64,000 bases of DNA from Lactobacillus helsingborgensis. Its GTDB lineage: Bacteria; Bacillota; Bacilli; Lactobacillales; Lactobacillaceae. A program made the translations under genes and the position numbers. The stretch covers positions 1,091,755 to 1,155,754 of the forward strand of contig NZ_KQ034046.1 of the NCBI RefSeq assembly GCF_000970855.1. The letters are read 5' to 3'. Below, one piece after another: positions 36,022 to 44,750 of the stretch (position 1 is its first letter; every line of letters begins with the position of its first letter). A model generated the notes under the pieces. The model did not search any database, was not told the DNA's origin, and saw only the letters and a program-made list of their open reading frames with translations.

Positions 36022-36049
36022 ATATTAGCATTTAGCATGAAATTTGCAA
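36022..36049 (-). promoter_or_regulatory. Promoter of oppA copy 1
   Basis: TTGCAA (36044-36049), a 16-base spacer ending TGC, and TAATAT (36022-36027). Same design as the promoters of oppA copies 2 and 3. Confidence 0.7.
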
Positions 36050-36153
36050 TACTATGTTAAGCTAAAGCATAAACAAATTAAAATTTTTAGTTTTAATTTT
36101 GCGTAATATGATATCTTGATTAATTGTTCAATAATTAAATTTTTAGAGAACAA

Positions 36154-36195
36154 AAAAACAGATAAAATGCTTTAATGCGAATTTTATCTGTTTTT
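36154..36195 (-). terminator. Terminator after oppA copy 2
   Basis: AAAAACAGATAAAAT (36154-36168) and ATTTTATCTGTTTTT (36181-36195) form a 15-base stem with a 12-base loop, 34 bases past the stop. Confidence 0.9.
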
Positions 36196-36229
36196 ATTGT
36201 ATATAAACTATATTTTTAATTAAATAATA

Positions 36230-37996
36230 CTATTTTACATAACCCAACTTAAAGTAAACGGTGTTGCTGTCAGAAGGCTTTAATGAATAATTTGTCAGCT
36301 TCTTGTTAACAGCAGTCACTGAGTATGAATTCGTAGTTGGAATGACAAATGCTTGATCAAACATATACTTCTGCCACTCGTGGAACTTTTGCACACGATA
36401 TTTATGGTCAAAAGCTTTTTGTGAATCCATTTCCTCAAGTAGTTTCGTATTTTCAGGTGTCGCAAATCTCTCATAATTAAATGGTGAACCTTCGCTATAA
36501 AGTCCTTGAGGTGATGGCTCGGAAGAAAGGTTCCAGCCAGCTTCAAACATATCAACTGCTGGATCATCGTTATGAACTTTATCGTAGAATGAGTTACCCT
36601 CAGTTAATCTTCCTCCGACTAAACTAACATTTAAACCAATTTTATGCCATTGTTGTAGATAGTTTTGAATAATTGGCTCTTGGGTGGCACCACCACTCAT
36701 AGCCAAAAACTTGATTTTAAGAGGTTTGCCGTTTGGTTGAACACGCCATTTGCCCTTCTTTTTGTATCCAGCTTTATCTAGGATTTGGTTGGCCTTTTTT
36801 AAATTATAAGTGTAACCTTTAATGTCCTTATTAAAGTAATCACCAAATTGTGCCGGAATAAGAGTTGGCACATGGAATGATATACCGTGAGTATAGTGCT
36901 TAGTTACTTCATCAACATTCATAGCATAAGCAATGGCTTGACGTAAAGCCTTATTATTCATCTTTGATTTATGGTTCATCACTACTTTATTGGTCTTCGA
37001 GTCAAATTTACCCAATTTGAAACCAACATACCAATATCCTAACCCAATTCTGGCTACAAAGTTAACGCCTTTGGTATTTTTAACCTGTGTCCATTGGGAA
37101 CTTACAACACTCGAAATATCAAATTTGTGACTTTTAATCGCTTGCGAACTTGAATTAGAAGATACTACCTGAAATACTATCTTATCTAGTTTTGGTTTAC
37201 CACGCCAATAATATTTATTTGGTGTCCAGGTTGCCGCTTGACCACGAACAAGTTTAGTTAACTTATAAGGTCCAAAGTACAAAGGCTTCTTTCTAACTTT
37301 ATCAGACTCCATTAACTTGTTAAAAGGCACATCTTTCAGGTAATGATACGGCTCTGCACTTTCCCAGAAGTAGTCATTACCGCTATTTGTCATACCAGGT
37401 TTTAATTGAGTAAAGTGCAAGATTACTTTTCTACCATTTTCACCATCAGGCATTTCAATTCCTGAAATGGTCTTTGCTTTACCTTCATGGTAGTCTTTCA
37501 TTCCCTTAATATTCTCAAGCTGGCTTGAATATCTTTGCGACTTAGTTCCCTTATTAGCTAAAATCTCGTATGGGTATTCAACATCTTTAGCTGTCACTTG
37601 CTTCCCATCAGACCACTTGACGCCTTTTTTAACGACAATAGTCACAGTTTTGTTTTTACGGTCAAGCTTAATCGTGGCAGGACCTTTATCATTGAAACGA
37701 AATTGATCGTCTGTATCAAACAGAGATTCATTTCCTGGTCCTGAAACTTCGTAGTCTGTTGAAACCGTATATAATTCATTTGAAAAAATCCCAGTAAATG
37801 GGGAATTACTTAGTAAAGCAATTTTGACTGTTCCACCTTGTTTAGCTTCCTTCTTTGGCACGGCTTCAGGGAACTTGCTAGCTGTCTTAGCTCCTTCATT
37901 ACTGTTATTGTTATTATTACTCTTACCACAGGCTACTAGAGTTAAAGCTGCAGCAGATAATAACCCTATAGAACCTAGAAACTTTCCTTTTTTCAT
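36230..37996 (-). CDS. oppA: Oligopeptide-binding lipoprotein OppA, copy 2
   Basis: Second intact copy, 588 residues, with lipoprotein signal MKKGKFLGSIGLLSAAALTLVAC (lipobox LVAC) and an Asn-rich linker after the Cys. The peptide-binding domain shows VKWSDGKQVTAKDVEYPYEI and YNLKKANQILDKAGYKKKGKWR, near-identical in the other copies. It has its own promoter and is followed by a terminator; no clear terminator separates it from the broken copy 3 upstream. Function is uptake of oligopeptides with OppDFBC, important in amino-acid-auxotrophic lactobacilli. Confidence 0.93.
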   Translation of the reverse strand: MKKGKFLGSIGLLSAAALTLVACGKSNNNNNSNEGAKTASKFPEAVPKKEAKQGGTVKIALLSNSPFTGIFSNELYTVSTDYEVSGPGNESLFDTDDQFRFNDKGPATIKLDRKNKTVTIVVKKGVKWSDGKQVTAKDVEYPYEILANKGTKSQRYSSQLENIKGMKDYHEGKAKTISGIEMPDGENGRKVILHFTQLKPGMTNSGNDYFWESAEPYHYLKDVPFNKLMESDKVRKKPLYFGPYKLTKLVRGQAATWTPNKYYWRGKPKLDKIVFQVVSSNSSSQAIKSHKFDISSVVSSQWTQVKNTKGVNFVARIGLGYWYVGFKLGKFDSKTNKVVMNHKSKMNNKALRQAIAYAMNVDEVTKHYTHGISFHVPTLIPAQFGDYFNKDIKGYTYNLKKANQILDKAGYKKKGKWRVQPNGKPLKIKFLAMSGGATQEPIIQNYLQQWHKIGLNVSLVGGRLTEGNSFYDKVHNDDPAVDMFEAGWNLSSEPSPQGLYSEGSPFNYERFATPENTKLLEEMDSQKAFDHKYRVQKFHEWQKYMFDQAFVIPTTNSYSVTAVNKKLTNYSLKPSDSNTVYFKLGYVK

Positions 37997-38053
37997 AAAT
38001 TCTCTTCACTTTCTTAAATTATTATTTCTGAACTGGAACAAGTTAATAATTTT

Positions 38054-38081
38054 ATAATAACACGTTAAATTAAATTTGCAA
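38054..38081 (-). promoter_or_regulatory. Promoter of oppA copy 2
   Basis: TTGCAA (38076-38081), a 16-base spacer, extended -10 TGTTATTAT with TATTAT at 38054-38059. Confidence 0.72.
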
Positions 38082-38189
38082 GTTGAATATTAATCTTGTT
38101 TTAATTAGTTTTATATTTGTGTATATCAAAAATAATTTAATGACTTTTTATTATAACTACTTTTGTCAACACAACAACATTTCAAATTA

Positions 38190-39956
38190 CTAGGCATAAC
38201 CAACTTGATACCAGAGACTGTTACTTTGCGATGGTCTCTTAGAATAACCGGTTAATGCACTATTAACAGAGGTAATTTCATAGGAATTGCTCAAAGGTAT
38301 GACATAGGCTTCATCAAACATGTACTGTTGCCATTTGTGAAATTGCTCCACACGATATTTATGATTAAAAGACTTTTGAGAATCTAATGAATTCATCAGT
38401 TTAGTATTTTCTGGTGTAGCAAAGCGACTATAGTTGGATGGTGCACCAACATCATATAATGCAGCAGGTGAAGGCTCGCTTGATAAGTTCCAGCCAGCAA
38501 TAAACATATCGACTTCAGGAGCATCATGTTGAACTTTGTCATAAAAAGCATTAAATTCTGTCATCCTATTGCCAACTAATTCAACATCTAAGCCAATTTT
38601 ATGCCACTGTTGAATATAGTTTTGAACAATTGGCTCATCCATAGGAGTACGGCTTTTTGCCAAAAGGTTGATTTTAAGTGGTTTACCATTTGGTTGAACA
38701 CGCCATTTACCTTTTTTCTTGTAACCGGCTTTATCCAAAATTTGACTAGCTTTTTTTAGATCATAATTATAACCCTTAATATCTTTATTATAGTAATCAC
38801 CAAATTGTGCGGGAATTAATGTAGGAACGTGGAAAGTTAATCCATTGGTATAATGCTTTGAAACTTGTTTAACATTCATTGCATAGCCAATTGCTTGTCT
38901 TAGAGACTTGTTTGCCATCTTAGAATTCTTGTTCATGACATTTTTATTTGTTTTAGCATCCCATTTACCTACTTTTATACCTAAATAATCATATGCTAAC
39001 GGAATCTTAGCTACAAAATTGACTTTTTTAGTATTTTTAATATCCTTCCAGTAAATATTAATGACATCTATCACATCGAATTTGTGGCTCTTTATCGCCT
39101 GTGTGGCTGACTTAGTAGATACAACCTGACAGACAATCTTATCTAATTTAGGTTTTCCTCTCCAATAATATTTATTGGGAGTCCAAGTTGCTGATTGTCC
39201 TCGCACCAATTTGGATAATTTGTAAGAACCAAAATAAAGCGGCTTTTTTCTAATTTTGTCAGATGATTGCAATTTACTGAACGGAACATCTTTCAAATAA
39301 TGATAGGGAGCAGCTGCCTCCCAAAAGTAGCCATTACCACTGTTAGTCATACCCGGCTTAAGTTCCGAATAATGCAAAACCATCTTTCTACCAGATTCAC
39401 CATCCGGCATTTCTATTCCAGAAATTGTTTTGGCTTTCCCTTCATGAAAAGCTTTCATCCCTTTGATAAATTCAAATTGACTAGTATATCTTTCTGTCTT
39501 AGTCGCTTTTGATGCCATAATTTCATAGGAGTATTCCATATCTTTGGCAGTGACTTGCTTACCATCAGACCACTTTACGCCCTTTTTGACTGTAATCCTA
39601 ACCGTTTTATCTTTTTGATTAATTCTTAAAGTAGCTGGACCTTAGTCGTTAATTCTATAATTATCATCTGTGTCAAAAAGAGATTCATCTGCTGGCCGAG
39701 CAACATTAGCGTCAATTTGCGTCATGGAAATTTCATCACTAAAAATCCCAGTAAAAGGTGAATCGGTTTCAATCGCAATTTTTACAGTTCCACCCTGCTT
39801 TACTGCTTTTTTCGGCACTGTTTGAGAAAACTTGTTGGCAGTCTTTGCATCATTACTATTACTTTTGTTATTATCTTTACCACATGCTACTAAAGTCAAT
39901 GCTGCAGCACTGATTAATCCTACAGAACCAAATATTCTTGATTTTTTCATTTTCAT
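38190..39956 (-). pseudogene. oppA: OppA copy 3, interrupted by one in-frame stop
   Basis: A full-length oppA reading frame of 588 codons with a single TAA at 39642-39644. The first 104 codons encode a lipoprotein signal (MKMKKSRIFGSVGLISAAALTLVAC) and the start of the binding domain, up to NYRIND; the sequence then continues in the same frame with GPATLRINQKDKTV to the normal C-terminus. The paralogues have GAA or AAG at the stop position, so one base change explains it. No other lesion is seen, so the event is recent, or it could be a sequencing error. The promoter is intact. A truncated lipoprotein could not bind peptides. Confidence 0.88.
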
Positions 39957-40012
39957 AACTCCTTTTATTTATTTATGAAGTTGTAAAACAAACTTATTAT
40001 TAAATTTATTAA

Positions 40013-40040
40013 ATAATAGCACATAATATTAAAATTTCAA
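40013..40040 (-). promoter_or_regulatory. Promoter of oppA copy 3
   Basis: TTGAAA (40035-40040), a 16-base spacer, extended -10 TGCTATTAT with TATTAT at 40013-40018. The leader is about 50 bases, ending in AAAGGAG. Confidence 0.75.
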
Positions 40041-40223
40041 TATAATACTTTTATTTATATAATTATTTATTATTTTTAAGCTAATGTTTAAGCGAAAAAT
40101 GACAAAAATATGGATAATCTTAATTAATACTGCGGATTAAATAATTAGTTTTCATATTCTTAAGATATAGCAAAGTTACTAAGTAGTGATAATTCTTCTC
40201 TTTATATATTTTACTAAAAATAT

Positions 40224-40257
40224 AAAACCTGATATTGCTTTTGCAACATCAGGTTTT
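40224..40257 (-). terminator. Terminator after the gene relic
   Basis: AAAACCTGATATTGC (40224-40238) and GCAACATCAGGTTTT (40243-40257), a 15-base stem with one wobble pair and a 4-base loop. Confidence 0.8.
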
Positions 40258-40268
40258 TGTATTAATTA

Positions 40269-40406
40269 TTAATCATCAATTGGTGTAATTTCCGGTCTCG
40301 GTTGAGTTTCACGTTTTTTCTTAGGAAACCGGTTTTTATTCGAGGTGGTTGTATTAAAAGCTGACCGTATGATACAAAATAAATTACATCTGTAACTAAA
40401 AGTTTT
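40269..40406 (-). pseudogene. Possible 3' relic of a deleted gene
   Basis: An open stretch of 45 codons ending in TAA (40269-40271), with no ATG, GTG or TTG start in frame. It would encode a tail reading NRFPKKKRETQPRPEI then TPIDD, a charged C-terminus that looks like real protein, and a terminator follows 12 bases later. This is what would remain if an internal deletion removed the body of a gene. The parent protein is not recognised. It could also be chance. Confidence 0.4.
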
Positions 40407-40438
40407 TTAATTTACTAATTTACTTTTTATCTAACATA

Positions 40439-40469
40439 AAAAAGCATTTTTTAACCAAAAATGCTTTTT
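40439..40469 (-). terminator. Terminator of oppDFBC
   Basis: AAAAAGCATTTTT (40439-40451) and AAAAATGCTTTTT (40457-40469), 15 bases past the oppC stop, with T runs on the minus strand. Confidence 0.85.
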
Positions 40470-40484
40470 AAGAATGAATATCTC

Positions 40485-41402
40485 TTAATTTTCTCTTTGT
40501 CTTGCGTCACCTGCTCTTTGCAGTGCCCGACCAACATAATTTATACTTAGCGAGATTGCCAGCAACAGAACCGTAGCAGGAACCCATAGCCACGGCCGAC
40601 TAACAACGTTAGTCGGATCATTGGCAAAACCGATCAATGTACCAAGAGACGGAACAGTAGAAGGAAGTCCGTAATTAATAAATGATAGGGTGGTTTCAAT
40701 ACCAATATTTCCAGCAATTGTTAAAACGACATCAATAATTAACATCGAACCAATATTGGGTAAAACTTCCCGAAACATAATCTTGATATCAGATGATCCA
40801 GAAGTTTTGGAAGCTAAAACATAGTCCCTTTCTCTTTGAGAAAGGACAAAGGCCCTAAAATATCTAGCGGTTCCAGTCCAACCAAAAATTGAAATTATCC
40901 AAACCAAAGTTACAGAGCTATAGTGAGGAATAACTGTAACCAGTACAATTTCAATAGGCATAGCTGGTAAAACTTGAACAAAATCTACAATTCTCATTAT
41001 GACAGCATCAATATAACCACCATAATAGCCAGAAACTAGACCTACAATCAGACCCACAGTTTCACAAACGAGGGTCACTCCCAATCCAATTAAAATTGAG
41101 TTACGACCACCCATAATTAGAAGTTGTAATATGTCACGGCCCCCATCATCAGTGCCGAGAAAGTGCCCGCTAGTACCCCAGCTGATATAAGCATCAAGGA
41201 TTTTCGTTTCAGTTACTTGATCAGAGTGCAAAAATAGTGAACCACCAAACGTAAATAGAAATATTATGACAATCACTATAAATGCAGTTAGAGCTACTTT
41301 GTCTTTAACAACTTCTCTTGCAATTACTTTAAAACTTGAAGCAGGAGAAGAAACTTGCTGTTTTTCTTCTTTAGCAGAAGCGTCTTTTTCTTTCTTAAAC
41401 AT
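40485..41402 (-). CDS. oppC: Oligopeptide ABC transporter permease OppC
   Basis: Second membrane subunit of the Opp importer, 305 residues. It has a cytoplasmic N-terminal arm rich in Lys and Glu, one helix (about 40-60), then the conserved five-helix permease core with the EAA-type loop VLASKTSGSSDIKIMFREVLPN that docks on the ATPases. FLGTDDGGRDI is the typical OppC signature after the first helix. It starts 14 bases after oppB behind GGGAGG and closes the oppDFBC transcript. Confidence 0.95.
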   Translation of the reverse strand: MFKKEKDASAKEEKQQVSSPASSFKVIAREVVKDKVALTAFIVIVIIFLFTFGGSLFLHSDQVTETKILDAYISWGTSGHFLGTDDGGRDILQLLIMGGRNSILIGLGVTLVCETVGLIVGLVSGYYGGYIDAVIMRIVDFVQVLPAMPIEIVLVTVIPHYSSVTLVWIISIFGWTGTARYFRAFVLSQRERDYVLASKTSGSSDIKIMFREVLPNIGSMLIIDVVLTIAGNIGIETTLSFINYGLPSTVPSLGTLIGFANDPTNVVSRPWLWVPATVLLLAISLSINYVGRALQRAGDARQREN

Positions 41403-41416
41403 TGTTTCTTCCTCCC

Positions 41417-42376
41417 TTATTTTATCCTAATCCTTGGATCAACTATACTCATGATAATATCAGAAAGTAGGTTGCCCAGAAGTGTTAATATACCAAAAAT
41501 CAAAATTAAAGCTGTAAGTGTAGTGTAATCACGTTGGTCTATTGAATCCAAGAAAAGTTTACCCATACCAGGATAACTAAACACTGTTTCAATAATCATG
41601 GACCCACCTAGTAAACCAGTGATCACAGTCCCAAATGAAGAAGCTATAGGTAAAAGTGAATTGCGCAGAATATGTTTATTAAATACGACATTTTCTGGAA
41701 CACCCTTACTATGCGCCGTACGGACATAATCTTCAACCTTATTATCAACAATCCCTGTTCTCAAGTACTGGACAATACCAGTAGTTGTTATCAAGGCACT
41801 CAAGATAGCAGGTAAAATCATATGATAAAGTTGACTGCCTAGTGTCCCCCAAAAACCAGAAGCATTAGGAGAAACAGACCCTGAAATGGGGAACCAGCCT
41901 AAAGTAAAACCAAACAGCCAAATTCCTAAAATGTAGAAAACAAAGCCTGGAATAGCAAATGTCACATAATTAAATATTTGTACTGCCTGATCCTGCCATT
42001 CATCTTGATGACGTCCAGCAATGACACCCAGAGGAATAGAAATAGAATAACTAATAATTGTTGTTAATAAAGATAGCCAAAAAGTATTAACTGCCCGATC
42101 TGCAATTAACGATGTTACTGGTACATGCTGAATATAGCTGGTCCCCAAGTCGCCTCTAAATAAATTGCTTACCCAGCGACCATATTGTATAGGTGCTGGA
42201 TCATATAACCCAGCTGCCTTCTTCAAAGCTTCTATTTGCTTAGGGTCAGTATTTGGATTTATTTGACCACTAAATGGATCACCTGGCATCATTTTTGCCA
42301 AGAAGAAGACCAAAATACTTAAAATGATTATTTGCGGAATCATAACTAAAATTCTTCTTAAAACTGTTTTCCACAT
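41417..42376 (-). CDS. oppB: Oligopeptide ABC transporter permease OppB
   Basis: First membrane subunit of the Opp importer, 319 residues, six helices. The N-terminal helix MIPQIIILSILVFFLAKMMPGDP, the GDLGTSY segment and the ATPase-contact loop YVRTAHSKGVPENVVFNKHILRNSL are family features. ATG follows AGGGGGA that overlaps the end of oppF, so translation is coupled. Confidence 0.95.
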   Translation of the reverse strand: MWKTVLRRILVMIPQIIILSILVFFLAKMMPGDPFSGQINPNTDPKQIEALKKAAGLYDPAPIQYGRWVSNLFRGDLGTSYIQHVPVTSLIADRAVNTFWLSLLTTIISYSISIPLGVIAGRHQDEWQDQAVQIFNYVTFAIPGFVFYILGIWLFGFTLGWFPISGSVSPNASGFWGTLGSQLYHMILPAILSALITTTGIVQYLRTGIVDNKVEDYVRTAHSKGVPENVVFNKHILRNSLLPIASSFGTVITGLLGGSMIIETVFSYPGMGKLFLDSIDQRDYTTLTALILIFGILTLLGNLLSDIIMSIVDPRIRIK

Positions 42377-42378
42377 AA

Positions 42379-43356
42379 TTAGTCTTCCCCCTTTTCATTC
42401 ATTTGTTCTTGTTCGACTTCTTCTTTTGGAAGAGCTACCCAATGCCTACCAGATACTTGTTGCAAAGGATATACCCGACCATCTTTGTCGTACCATTTGC
42501 TTTGGTCATTTTGAAATTCTTGTTCAACTTTTTCACGATGCTTTTTATGTTCTTCACGATGTTCAACATCAACTTGAGGAATAGCTGAAAGCAATCTTTT
42601 AGTATATATATGAACAGGATGATTATAGATGTCTTCACGAGATCCTATTTCGACTAAACGACCTCTATGCATGATAGCCAAGTTCTCAGACATGTGCTTT
42701 ACAACACCCAAGTCATGGGAAATAAAAAGATAAGCTATATTATATTGTTGTTGAATATGTTTCATGAAATTTAACACCTGTGCTTGAACTGATAGGTCCA
42801 AAGCACTAGTAGGTTCATCGGCAACGACTAAGCGAGGGTTGGTGGCAACAGCACGAGCTACACCAATTCTTTGTCTTTGTCCCCCAGAAAATTCGTGCGG
42901 ATATTTATAAATTGAATCACTTGGCATCCCAACGATATCCAATAATTCTTGTACCCGATCCCTTTCTTGATCTGTCGTTAGATTTTCAAAATTACGGATT
43001 GGTTCAGCGATAATATCTTCAATGCGTTTTCTCGGATTAAGACTTGACAAAGAATCTTGAAAAATCATCTGCACATCTTTGTTATAGTTTAATTTGCGCC
43101 GATTTCTTGATTTAGTAATGTCAACGCCCTTATAAAAAATGTGCCCACCAGTAACTTTTTCAACACCGACTATTGCTTTACCAGTCGTGGACTTTCCTGA
43201 ACCGGATTCTCCAATCAGACCATATGTTTCACCTTCGTTGATGGTAATACTGACATCATCAACTGCGCGCACATAATCAGTAATTCTGTTCCAAAAGCCT
43301 GATCTGATAGGATAATGAACCTTTAAGTTTTTTACCTGAATAATCTCTTTAGCCAT
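42379..43356 (-). CDS. oppF: Oligopeptide ABC transporter ATPase OppF
   Basis: Cytoplasmic ATPase, 325 residues, that with OppD powers peptide import. Walker A GLIGESGSGKST (near 48), Q-loop IFQDSLSSLNPRKRI, signature HEFSGGQRQRIGVARA, Walker B LVVADEPTSALD and H-loop ISHDLG are intact. The C-terminal extension (from about 250), rich in Glu and Lys, is the oligopeptide-type extension. It follows oppD by 2 bases. Confidence 0.95.
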   Translation of the reverse strand: MAKEIIQVKNLKVHYPIRSGFWNRITDYVRAVDDVSITINEGETYGLIGESGSGKSTTGKAIVGVEKVTGGHIFYKGVDITKSRNRRKLNYNKDVQMIFQDSLSSLNPRKRIEDIIAEPIRNFENLTTDQERDRVQELLDIVGMPSDSIYKYPHEFSGGQRQRIGVARAVATNPRLVVADEPTSALDLSVQAQVLNFMKHIQQQYNIAYLFISHDLGVVKHMSENLAIMHRGRLVEIGSREDIYNHPVHIYTKRLLSAIPQVDVEHREEHKKHREKVEQEFQNDQSKWYDKDGRVYPLQQVSGRHWVALPKEEVEQEQMNEKGED

Positions 43357-43358
43357 AT

Positions 43359-44369
43359 TTATTCCCCACTTACTTCATCTTGAAAGTGGAATGTCTTCCA
43401 ACAAGTACATCTTACCCAGTGACCAGGTTCAACTTCGTGCATTACCGGATTCTTTTCATGAGCACTAGCTGGAATCCATGGGATTCTAGCTGCAAACCTG
43501 TCTCCTTCTCTAGGCATATTTTGCAATGATGGAACTGTTCCCTGAATAACGTGCAAATCTTCTTCTTCATCCTCAGACTGAGGCATGGAATTAAGAAGAG
43601 AGCGTGTATATGGATGCAGAGGATGTTCAAAAATTGTCTTAACATCAGCTTTTTCAACAATTTGTCCACCATACATAACAGCAACTTGATCAGCTGTTTC
43701 AGCCACTACTCCTAAATCGTGGGTAATTAAAATAATACCAGATTGAGATTCTTTTTGAATATCTTCAAGTAAATCAAGAATTTGAGCTTGAATAGTAACA
43801 TCTAAGGCAGTGGTCGGCTCGTCCGCAATAATGATCTCCGGTTTACATGCAACTGCCATAGCGATCACAACACGCTGTCTTAATCCCCCAGAAAGTTCAA
43901 AGGGATACATTGCATAAGTTTCTTGCGGCTTGGGCATTCCAACTTGATTGAAAAGTTCGATTACACGATCATGCCGTTCCCTTTCCTTCATATTAGTATG
44001 ATAATATAGAGTTTCTGCGACCTGATCACCGACACGCATCAACGGGTTCAAACTAGCTAAAGGATCCTGAAAAATCATGCCAATCTTATTACCACGTATT
44101 TTATCAAAGAGTGATTCATTTAAGCCTACTAAATTCAATTCATTATAAAGAATATCACCAGTGACTTTCGTGTTTTTGTGGTCATACAAGCCAATAATAC
44201 TAGATGCAATTGTACTCTTACCACATCCAGATTCGCCTACAATAGATAGAATTTCATTTCGCTTCAATGTTAAATTGATATCATCCGCAGCATCATAAAA
44301 CTTTCCATTTAAACGATATGCAGTATGCAAATGCTGGATATCCAGTAAGAGATCACTTTGTTTTTCCAA
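43359..44369 (-). CDS. oppD: Oligopeptide ABC transporter ATPase OppD
   Basis: First gene of the opp operon, 336 residues. Walker A SIVGESGCGKST, signature FELSGGLRQRVVIAMA, Walker B IIIADEPTTALD and H-loop ITHDLG are all present, and the C-terminal region contains the CxxxxxxxC-type segment ending WVRCTCWK found in OppD proteins. The start is TTG at 44369, 9 bases after GGGAGGGG; an ATG at 44376 is only 2 bases from that site and opens a 7-codon frame that stops, so it is not the start. A strong promoter lies about 70 bases upstream. Confidence 0.95.
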   Translation of the reverse strand: MEKQSDLLLDIQHLHTAYRLNGKFYDAADDINLTLKRNEILSIVGESGCGKSTIASSIIGLYDHKNTKVTGDILYNELNLVGLNESLFDKIRGNKIGMIFQDPLASLNPLMRVGDQVAETLYYHTNMKERERHDRVIELFNQVGMPKPQETYAMYPFELSGGLRQRVVIAMAVACKPEIIIADEPTTALDVTIQAQILDLLEDIQKESQSGIILITHDLGVVAETADQVAVMYGGQIVEKADVKTIFEHPLHPYTRSLLNSMPQSEDEEEDLHVIQGTVPSLQNMPREGDRFAARIPWIPASAHEKNPVMHEVEPGHWVRCTCWKTFHFQDEVSGE

Positions 44370-44437
44370 AGGTCATTTCCCCTCCCAAATTTTCAAACAA
44401 TTTATTAAAGATATTTAATAAATTTATTTAATTTCTA

Positions 44438-44466
44438 ATTATAACCATGAAACTTGTCGTATGCAA
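44438..44466 (-). promoter_or_regulatory. oppDFBC promoter
   Basis: TTGCAT (44461-44466), a 17-base spacer and a perfect TATAAT (44438-44443) on the minus strand, 20 bases past the acpP stop. Confidence 0.82.
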
Positions 44467-44487
44467 ATTTATAATTAAATTTTTTGT

Positions 44488-44730
44488 TTATTTTTTATGT
44501 GCAACAATGTAATTAACAGCATCTCCAACTGTTTTTATTTTTTCTGCATCTTCATCAGAAATCTCGGCGCCGAATTCATCTTCTAATTGCAGAATGAATT
44601 CTACCAAGTCAATGGAATCAGCGTCCAAATCACTTGTAAAGTTTGTATCCTTGGTAATTTTATCCTTATCTACTTCAAAGTTATCTGCCAACATATCACG
44701 TATTTTTGTAAAAATCTCTTCTTCAGTCAT
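44488..44730 (-). CDS. acpP: Acyl carrier protein
   Basis: Small acidic carrier, 80 residues, that holds acyl chains on a phosphopantetheine arm. The attachment Ser39 lies in FTSDLDADSIDLVEF; the usual DSL motif is DSI here. ATG follows AAGGAG. It lies 20 bases downstream of plsX, so acyl-phosphate, PlsX and ACP are genetically linked. No obvious terminator separates it from the opp promoter 20 bases downstream. Confidence 0.95.
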   Translation of the reverse strand: MTEEEIFTKIRDMLADNFEVDKDKITKDTNFTSDLDADSIDLVEFILQLEDEFGAEISDEDAEKIKTVGDAVNYIVAHKK

Positions 44731-44750
44731 TTTAGTACTCCTTGTTAATA

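Larger units (their letters stand above)
39957..40484. other. 528-base region between oppA copy 3 and oppC
   Basis: Contains, in transcription order, the oppC terminator (40439-40469), a codon-like stretch without a start codon (40269-40406), its own hairpin terminator (40224-40257), an AT-rich stretch and the oppA copy 3 promoter (40013-40040). No intact gene is seen. Confidence 0.7.

Noticed and set aside
37824-38057. Plus-strand Leu-rich open frame opposite the oppA signal peptide
   Set aside because: It is the reverse complement of a lipoprotein signal and Asn codon run; no ribosome binding site.
38160-38189. Terminator after oppA copy 3
   Set aside because: No stable inverted repeat or T run was found; read-through into copy 2 is possible.
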